From: JBAYJY01 sp041664945
GTDB taxonomy: Bacteria; UBP15; UBA6099
Reading direction: 5' to 3'
Assembly (NCBI GenBank): GCA_041664945.1
Contig: JBAYJY010000001.1
Coordinates: 1 to 64,000, forward strand
Length of the DNA stretch: 64,000 nucleotides
Part shown: positions 59,988-64,000 of the stretch, piece by piece
How positions within the stretch are numbered: the first letter of the stretch is position 1
Layout: the number at the start of each line of letters is the position of its first letter
Notes under the pieces: model-generated
Databases searched by the model: none
Told to the model about the DNA's origin: nothing
What the model saw: only the letters and a program-made list of their open reading frames with translations
Made by a program: the position numbers and the translations under genes

Positions 59988-61199
59988 ATGGTGTCGAGGC
60001 TGAGTTATGAGGATTGTAAAAACATGCTTGCCGGGCGGCGGCTGCCGTGCGCGTTTGTCGATATGGACGCGTTCGACGGGAATCTGATGAAACTGATCGG
60101 CATGATGGGCGCCTCGGATAAGACGATGCGGGTTGCGACCAAGTCGGTGCGCTCGGTGGATATGCTTAAGCGCCTATTTGAAAAAGGCGGCGGACGCCTT
60201 AAAGGGATAATGTCGTTTACGGTTGAAGAGGCGGATTTTCTTTCGCGACAAGGTTTCGACGACCTTCTCGTGGCGTATCCGAGCGTGCAGAAAACGGATA
60301 TGGATTTAATGTGCGGAATGGCGAAGCGCGGGATAGACGTTTCGATAGTTGTCGACAGCCCGGAGCATGTGCGGGCGCTTGGCGAGGCGGGACGCGAGGC
60401 GGGCATCGAGTTGCAGGCGATAATAGAGGTTGATATGAGTTATCGCCCGGCGGGCGAAGGCGCGCACATCGGAGTGCGGCGCTCGTCGATCCGGTCGGGA
60501 CCGGCGGCGCTTGCCGTCGCGCGCGAGACGCAGCGGGTTGGCGGCGTTCGGGTAGCCGGCATTATGGGCTACGAGGCGCAGATCGCCGGCCTGACGGACA
60601 AAAACCCATTCACTACATCCATGAATCCGGTGAAGCGGATAATCAAACATCTTTCGAAGCCGGACGTATTGCGGACGCGCGACGGAGTTGTCCGCTACCT
60701 GCGCAACCACGGCTTTGAGTTGCGGATAGTCAATGGGGGAGGCACAGGCAGCGTAAGCTTTACGTCGGGCGACGAGGAAGTCACCGAGGTCGCCGCCGGG
60801 TCGGGCTTCTACTGCCCGCATCTGTTCGATTATTATTCCGATCTCGATCTCGAACCGGCTGCGTTTTTCGCGCTGCAGGCGGTGAGGCAGCCTGCGCCGG
60901 GAATGGCGGCGTGCGCCGGGGGCGGCTACATAGCGTCGGGCGAGATAGGGCTCGACCGTCTTCCGGTTCCCTTTCTGCCGAAGGGGAGCGAACTGTTGAA
61001 ACTCGAAGGCGCGGGCGAAGCGCAGACGCCCGTAGTTCTGAAAAAGGGAACGCATTTGCGGATCGGCGATCCGGTGATATTCCGGCACGCGAAAGCGGGC
61101 GAGTTGGCGGAGCGGTTTAATGAATTGCTGCTTGTCGAAAATAAAAAGATCGTCGGATCGGCGCTGACATACCGGGGCATGGGCATGTGTTTCTTATAA
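59988..61199 (+). CDS. PLP enzyme of the D-threonine aldolase/D-serine dehydratase-like family
   Basis: 403 residues, alanine-racemase-like N-terminal barrel. The PLP lysine is in MRVATKSVRS, following AFVDMDAFDGNL; GIMGYEAQ and IVNGGGTGS bind cofactor phosphate, and the C-terminal EVAAGSGFYCPHLFDYY and beta domain follow. Relatives cleave D-threonine or dehydrate D-serine; this one cannot be assigned further. AGGA lies 9 nt before the ATG. Confidence 0.85.
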   Translation: MVSRLSYEDCKNMLAGRRLPCAFVDMDAFDGNLMKLIGMMGASDKTMRVATKSVRSVDMLKRLFEKGGGRLKGIMSFTVEEADFLSRQGFDDLLVAYPSVQKTDMDLMCGMAKRGIDVSIVVDSPEHVRALGEAGREAGIELQAIIEVDMSYRPAGEGAHIGVRRSSIRSGPAALAVARETQRVGGVRVAGIMGYEAQIAGLTDKNPFTTSMNPVKRIIKHLSKPDVLRTRDGVVRYLRNHGFELRIVNGGGTGSVSFTSGDEEVTEVAAGSGFYCPHLFDYYSDLDLEPAAFFALQAVRQPAPGMAACAGGGYIASGEIGLDRLPVPFLPKGSELLKLEGAGEAQTPVVLKKGTHLRIGDPVIFRHAKAGELAERFNELLLVENKKIVGSALTYRGMGMCFL

Positions 61200-61329
61200 T
61201 CCGAGAATCCGGAACGGGGATGCAAGCGCTCGGAGAATCGACTCCCTCTTTTGAAATGAAATAAAATGATGTAAAATTGAACGGCTCCGGGCGGACGCGG
61301 GCGAAGCGCCGCCGGAAAAGGAATGAAGA

Positions 61330-62313
61330 ATGTCCGGATTGAGCATGGTGACAGGCGGCTGCGGATTTCTCGGCCGCGCGCTCGTCGAACGGCTTGTGAA
61401 GAAAGGCCGGAGCGTGCGCGTGTTCGACATCTGCTGCGACCGCGAGCCGGTGGAAGCCGTCGAATATGTGATGGGAGATCTGCGGGATCCCGCGGACACC
61501 GATCTCGCATGCGATGGCGTCGACACCCTGTATCACCTCGCGGCCGAACGGTTCGGGACAAATGGCGACCTCATCCGGGATGTGAATATAGACGGGACTG
61601 CGAATTTGCTGGAAAGCGCCGCGCTGACGGGAGTGAAGACGCTCGTGTTCGCTTCGTCGACGGCGGTTTATGGAACTCCGCCGGCCGAGCTTCCATGCCC
61701 GGAAATGGCGCCGCTTGTTTCGAGCGAGCCGTTCTCTCTCTCGAAGATAGTCGGCGAGGAAATGTGTTTTTCGATGCGCGAGCGGACGGGCATGAAGGTG
61801 ACGGCGATCCGGCCTCCGACGATACTCGGTCCCGGTTTCGGCGACGAGCAGGTTCTTAAATGGATAGTGGATCGCGCGCTCAACAACCAGCCGGTTTTCA
61901 TCCTCGGCGGCGGGCGTACGCGGCGCCACTATGTCGATGTGATGGATTGCGCGGACGCGCTCATTGCGGCGGCGGACTGCGCGGAAGCGGACGGAATGAG
62001 CTTCAATGTCGGTTTTGACAAGGCGCACACGGACGAGCAGTTCACGAAGTCGGCGCTTCACGCGGCGCGCTCGTTCTCGATTTCAATACCCGTGCCGCAG
62101 ACGGTGATCGAGATCGGCTTGAAAGCCGCGCGCGCGATCGGCCGCAACGATTTGTTCCCGGAAGCGAATGAAAACATATTTGTCGATTCATACTATGATA
62201 CGAGCAGCGCTAAGGCTGTTCTCGGCTGGCGTCCTGAAAAAACCCTGCCGGTCACGCTCTATGAATTCATGCGCTGGTACAGGCGCAAGCTAATGCGCCG
62301 CGAAATGAAATGA
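61330..62313 (+). CDS. NAD-dependent epimerase/dehydratase (extended SDR)
   Basis: 327 residues. Rossmann motif VTGGCGFLGRALVERL, then LYHLAAERFG, FASSTAVYG, and a YxxxK-like region that reads PFSLSKIVGEE, where Phe replaces the usual catalytic Tyr. C-terminal RRHYVDVMDCADALI is typical of nucleotide-sugar and 3-beta-HSD-like SDRs. The Phe-for-Tyr change makes classical epimerase chemistry doubtful. AAGGA precedes the ATG. Confidence 0.85.
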   Translation: MSGLSMVTGGCGFLGRALVERLVKKGRSVRVFDICCDREPVEAVEYVMGDLRDPADTDLACDGVDTLYHLAAERFGTNGDLIRDVNIDGTANLLESAALTGVKTLVFASSTAVYGTPPAELPCPEMAPLVSSEPFSLSKIVGEEMCFSMRERTGMKVTAIRPPTILGPGFGDEQVLKWIVDRALNNQPVFILGGGRTRRHYVDVMDCADALIAAADCAEADGMSFNVGFDKAHTDEQFTKSALHAARSFSISIPVPQTVIEIGLKAARAIGRNDLFPEANENIFVDSYYDTSSAKAVLGWRPEKTLPVTLYEFMRWYRRKLMRREMK

Positions 62314-62337
62314 GCTGAACAATCTTCCAAATCGAAA

Positions 62338-62366
62338 AAAAGGGGCGGATTCAAACCGCCCCTTTT
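62338..62366. terminator. Bidirectional rho-independent terminator
   Basis: AAAAGGGGCGG (62338-62348) pairs perfectly with CCGCCCCTTTT (62356-62366) over ATTCAAA. A-run and T-run on both sides serve the convergent epimerase and thioredoxin genes. Confidence 0.9.
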
Positions 62367-62415
62367 CCATTTGTTTGTTTTCTAAATAGCGACAAATTAC
62401 TCAGGATTAAAAAAC

Positions 62416-62736
62416 TTACTTTCCGACCAGAGCGTCGAGCGCCGCAGTGATAGTTCTCTCCTGTTGAAGGCCGACAAAACGATTCGCTTCGCGGCCGTCT
62501 TTGAAGATAATAAGAGTCGGGATTCCGGAGATTCCGAATTTTCCCGGAGTCGCCTGATTTTCATCTACGTTCATTTTCCCGATTTTCGCCTTGCCCGAGT
62601 ATGCGCCGGCGATTTTGTCGACAATAGGTCCCTGAGAACGGCAGGGCCCGCACCACGCCGCCCAGAAATCAACCAGAGAAACCCCGGTTTTTATCTCTTC
62701 AGCGAAGTTTGCGTCTGTAAAAATAGTTTCTGCCAT
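62416..62736 (-). CDS. trxA: Thioredoxin
   Basis: 106 residues from ATG 62736, with GGGAGG 6 nt upstream. Active site WCGPC in FWAAWCGPCR; note RSQGP follows rather than the usual KMIAP. The cis-proline is in ISGIPTLIIFKDG. General cytoplasmic disulfide reductant. Confidence 0.96.
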   Translation of the reverse strand: MAETIFTDANFAEEIKTGVSLVDFWAAWCGPCRSQGPIVDKIAGAYSGKAKIGKMNVDENQATPGKFGISGIPTLIIFKDGREANRFVGLQQERTITAALDALVGK

Positions 62737-62876
62737 TTTAATCCCTCCCCGATTTTTCACTTCCTCTTGTATAACCAATCGGGCGTCCGGTTTGTTTCAT
62801 GAAGCGGAAATTTATTCATGCAATGCGAAAGCGCGGCATTAAAAACGATAATAATATTGTTGCGAGTCGTGAACGC

Positions 62877-64000
62877 TTAAATCTCTCCCCCTAAAACAAC
62901 GGTCGGGAAGACGTTTGTTTTATTCGCGAAGCGGACGGCGTCCTCTGGCGTTCCTCTGAAAAAATAAAATGTCCAGCTATGAACGCCGTTGGGCGGTTTG
63001 CGCATATCGAAGGAAATTGTCGGCTCGTCGAAACCGAAGCGCGGCGATACGTGAACGATGTCTGTTTTCTTGATGATGAACAGATCGTCGTCGAGAGCGA
63101 TGAGGCCGTTCGAGGCGGGGATATAAAACGACCCGGTTTCGGATTTGAAAGCGGAGGTTGGATATTTCACGTAGGCGTCTTCGAGCAAAGATGGCGAATA
63201 GATGAGGAAGTCCGTCTTGCGCGGGAAGATCAGGCGTGTGTTGTTTTTGAACCAGTTGGTTGTTTTGAATTTTACGTCGAGTTGCGTAATGTTGTCGCTT
63301 ATTTTAAAGCAAGCATGGCTTTTTTTTTCTATGTCGCCGGTAAGTTTGTAATCGACGGGGCAGGCGGTTTCGGGGCGCTTTGATTCGGCGGGCGCGGCGA
63401 GGGTGAGTTCGCCGGAAGCGATGTTGACGGTAAGGGTTTTTGTTTTGAGCAGCTCTTTAGCGCGGTTCGCGATTTTTTCGGCGAGCGCATTCGCGCCGGC
63501 CGAATTTGTCTGGCTGTATTTGATCTCTACGGGCATGGGGGTCCAGCCGGTGGAGTCGCTGACCTCCGCCTGGCATTGCAGTCGCCAAGCTTCTGCGAGA
63601 ACCGGTTCGAGATCGGCGGCGTCTTTTTCGAATCCGAAGTCGCGCAGATAATCGATTATGATCTGGGCGGCGGCAAGTTTGTGTCGCACGCGGACGTTCG
63701 CCGTGAGAATCTCATTGTCGCGCTCAAACTGCGCACGGTAGTCGCCCATCCAGCGGAAAAGACTGTCGGTGTCTTTCGGCTGCCAGTCGCCGTCGAACAT
63801 AGGTTCGAGCTGAGCGGGTTTCACGCCTGCCTCTTTCAGTTCAGCCACATAGTTAGCGATCGTGCCGATTTTGTAACCCTGCGTTTCGAGGCCTTTGAGT
63901 TCATCCTCGTATTCTTTCATCTTTTCCGGTTTGTATTTAAAATAAATCGAGTAAGGAGTCGCCCTGCCGGTGGGGAGCAGTTCAGCGTCGTCCATGTAAG
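62877..64000 (-). CDS. Protein of unknown function, probably 5'-incomplete
   Basis: At least 372 residues; an ATG lies at 63995, but the frame stays open to the window edge, so the true start may be outside. No signal peptide or membrane helix is visible in the part seen. The N-terminal half is helical and charged; the C-terminal part is beta-rich (TRLIFPRKTDFLIYSPSLL, NGLIALDDDLFIIKK, TISFDMRKPPNGVHSWTFYFF). Possibly secreted or structural. No family recognised. Confidence 0.65.
   Translation of the reverse strand, partial: YMDDAELLPTGRATPYSIYFKYKPEKMKEYEDELKGLETQGYKIGTIANYVAELKEAGVKPAQLEPMFDGDWQPKDTDSLFRWMGDYRAQFERDNEILTANVRVRHKLAAAQIIIDYLRDFGFEKDAADLEPVLAEAWRLQCQAEVSDSTGWTPMPVEIKYSQTNSAGANALAEKIANRAKELLKTKTLTVNIASGELTLAAPAESKRPETACPVDYKLTGDIEKKSHACFKISDNITQLDVKFKTTNWFKNNTRLIFPRKTDFLIYSPSLLEDAYVKYPTSAFKSETGSFYIPASNGLIALDDDLFIIKKTDIVHVSPRFGFDEPTISFDMRKPPNGVHSWTFYFFRGTPEDAVRFANKTNVFPTVVLGGEI

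Noticed and set aside
61117..62061. 314-codon frame on the minus strand
   Set aside because: Opposite the epimerase gene, with low-complexity Arg/His-rich sequence.
1..64000. CRISPR arrays, rRNA or tRNA genes
   Set aside because: No regularly spaced repeats, and no cloverleaf or rRNA segments were found in the intergenic regions on either strand by eye; a covariance scan was not possible.

Overview
The window reads as chromosome of an uncultivated, diderm, motile, probably anaerobic bacterium with moderately high GC. The outer membrane is implied by an Mla-type lipid transport operon and by several signal-peptide beta-barrel-like proteins. Motility is implied by a flagellin with a sigma-28-like promoter. 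Anaerobic life is suggested by a three-subunit GlpABC glycerol-3-phosphate dehydrogenase, polyferredoxins, a radical SAM enzyme and a PPi-type phosphofructokinase. The housekeeping genes (hrcA, dnaJ, rsmE, phoH, ybeY, dgkA, polA, folP, mltG, trxA) are plainly bacterial. I cannot place the phylum from sequence alone. No tRNA, rRNA or CRISPR array was seen.

Layout. 1-350: possible end of an IS200-like element. 351-4269: MreB-like gene plus mlaE-mlaF-mlaD. 4381-5073: metal hydrolase. 5213-7129 (minus): an O-phosphoseryl-tRNA(Cys) synthetase (SepRS) carrying at its N-terminus the archaeal ThrRS editing domain. 7512-8363: Cys-rich pilin-like protein. 8441-8593: MITE-like repeat. 8739-10163: pgi. 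10296-12524: hrcA-dnaJ. 12787-17892: rsmE, phoH, 7TM-HD hydrolase, ybeY, dgkA. 17959-25163: an unknown protein, a Tat-exported DUF362 protein, a membrane polyferredoxin with an internal Tat motif, and an overlapping histidine kinase/NtrC-type regulator pair. 25249-30999 (minus): ADP-ribosylglycohydrolase, DUF72, Pcm and a 1063-residue surface protein. 31244-35101: ROK-like kinase, UDP-glucose dehydrogenase, GlpX. 35214-41043: DUF3795, two secreted proteins, a PLP enzyme and an iron alcohol dehydrogenase. 41182-43104: flagellin with an embedded VWA domain behind a structured leader. 43129-56851 (mostly minus): nuclease-like protein, GH2 glycosidase, zinc-ribbon/folP/radical SAM/mltG cluster, a dead M6-peptidase homologue, PFK and glpABC. 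57040-62313: polA, a D-threonine aldolase-like enzyme and an epimerase. 62416-64000 (minus): thioredoxin and a partial unknown protein.

The genes form several functional groups. Pgi, PFK, GlpX and the ROK-like kinase give sugar phosphate interconversion. GlpABC feeds glycerol-3-phosphate electrons to the membrane. MreB-like/Mla, MltG, DgkA and Ugd serve the envelope. The DUF362/polyferredoxin/two-component block looks like a periplasm-facing redox unit with its own sensor.

The two most unusual objects are the SepRS-editing-domain fusion and the VWA-flagellin. In the fusion, a domain known to hydrolyse Ser-tRNA sits on an enzyme whose product could degrade to Ser-tRNA(Cys). In the flagellin, a MIDAS-bearing von Willebrand A fold replaces the variable surface domain.
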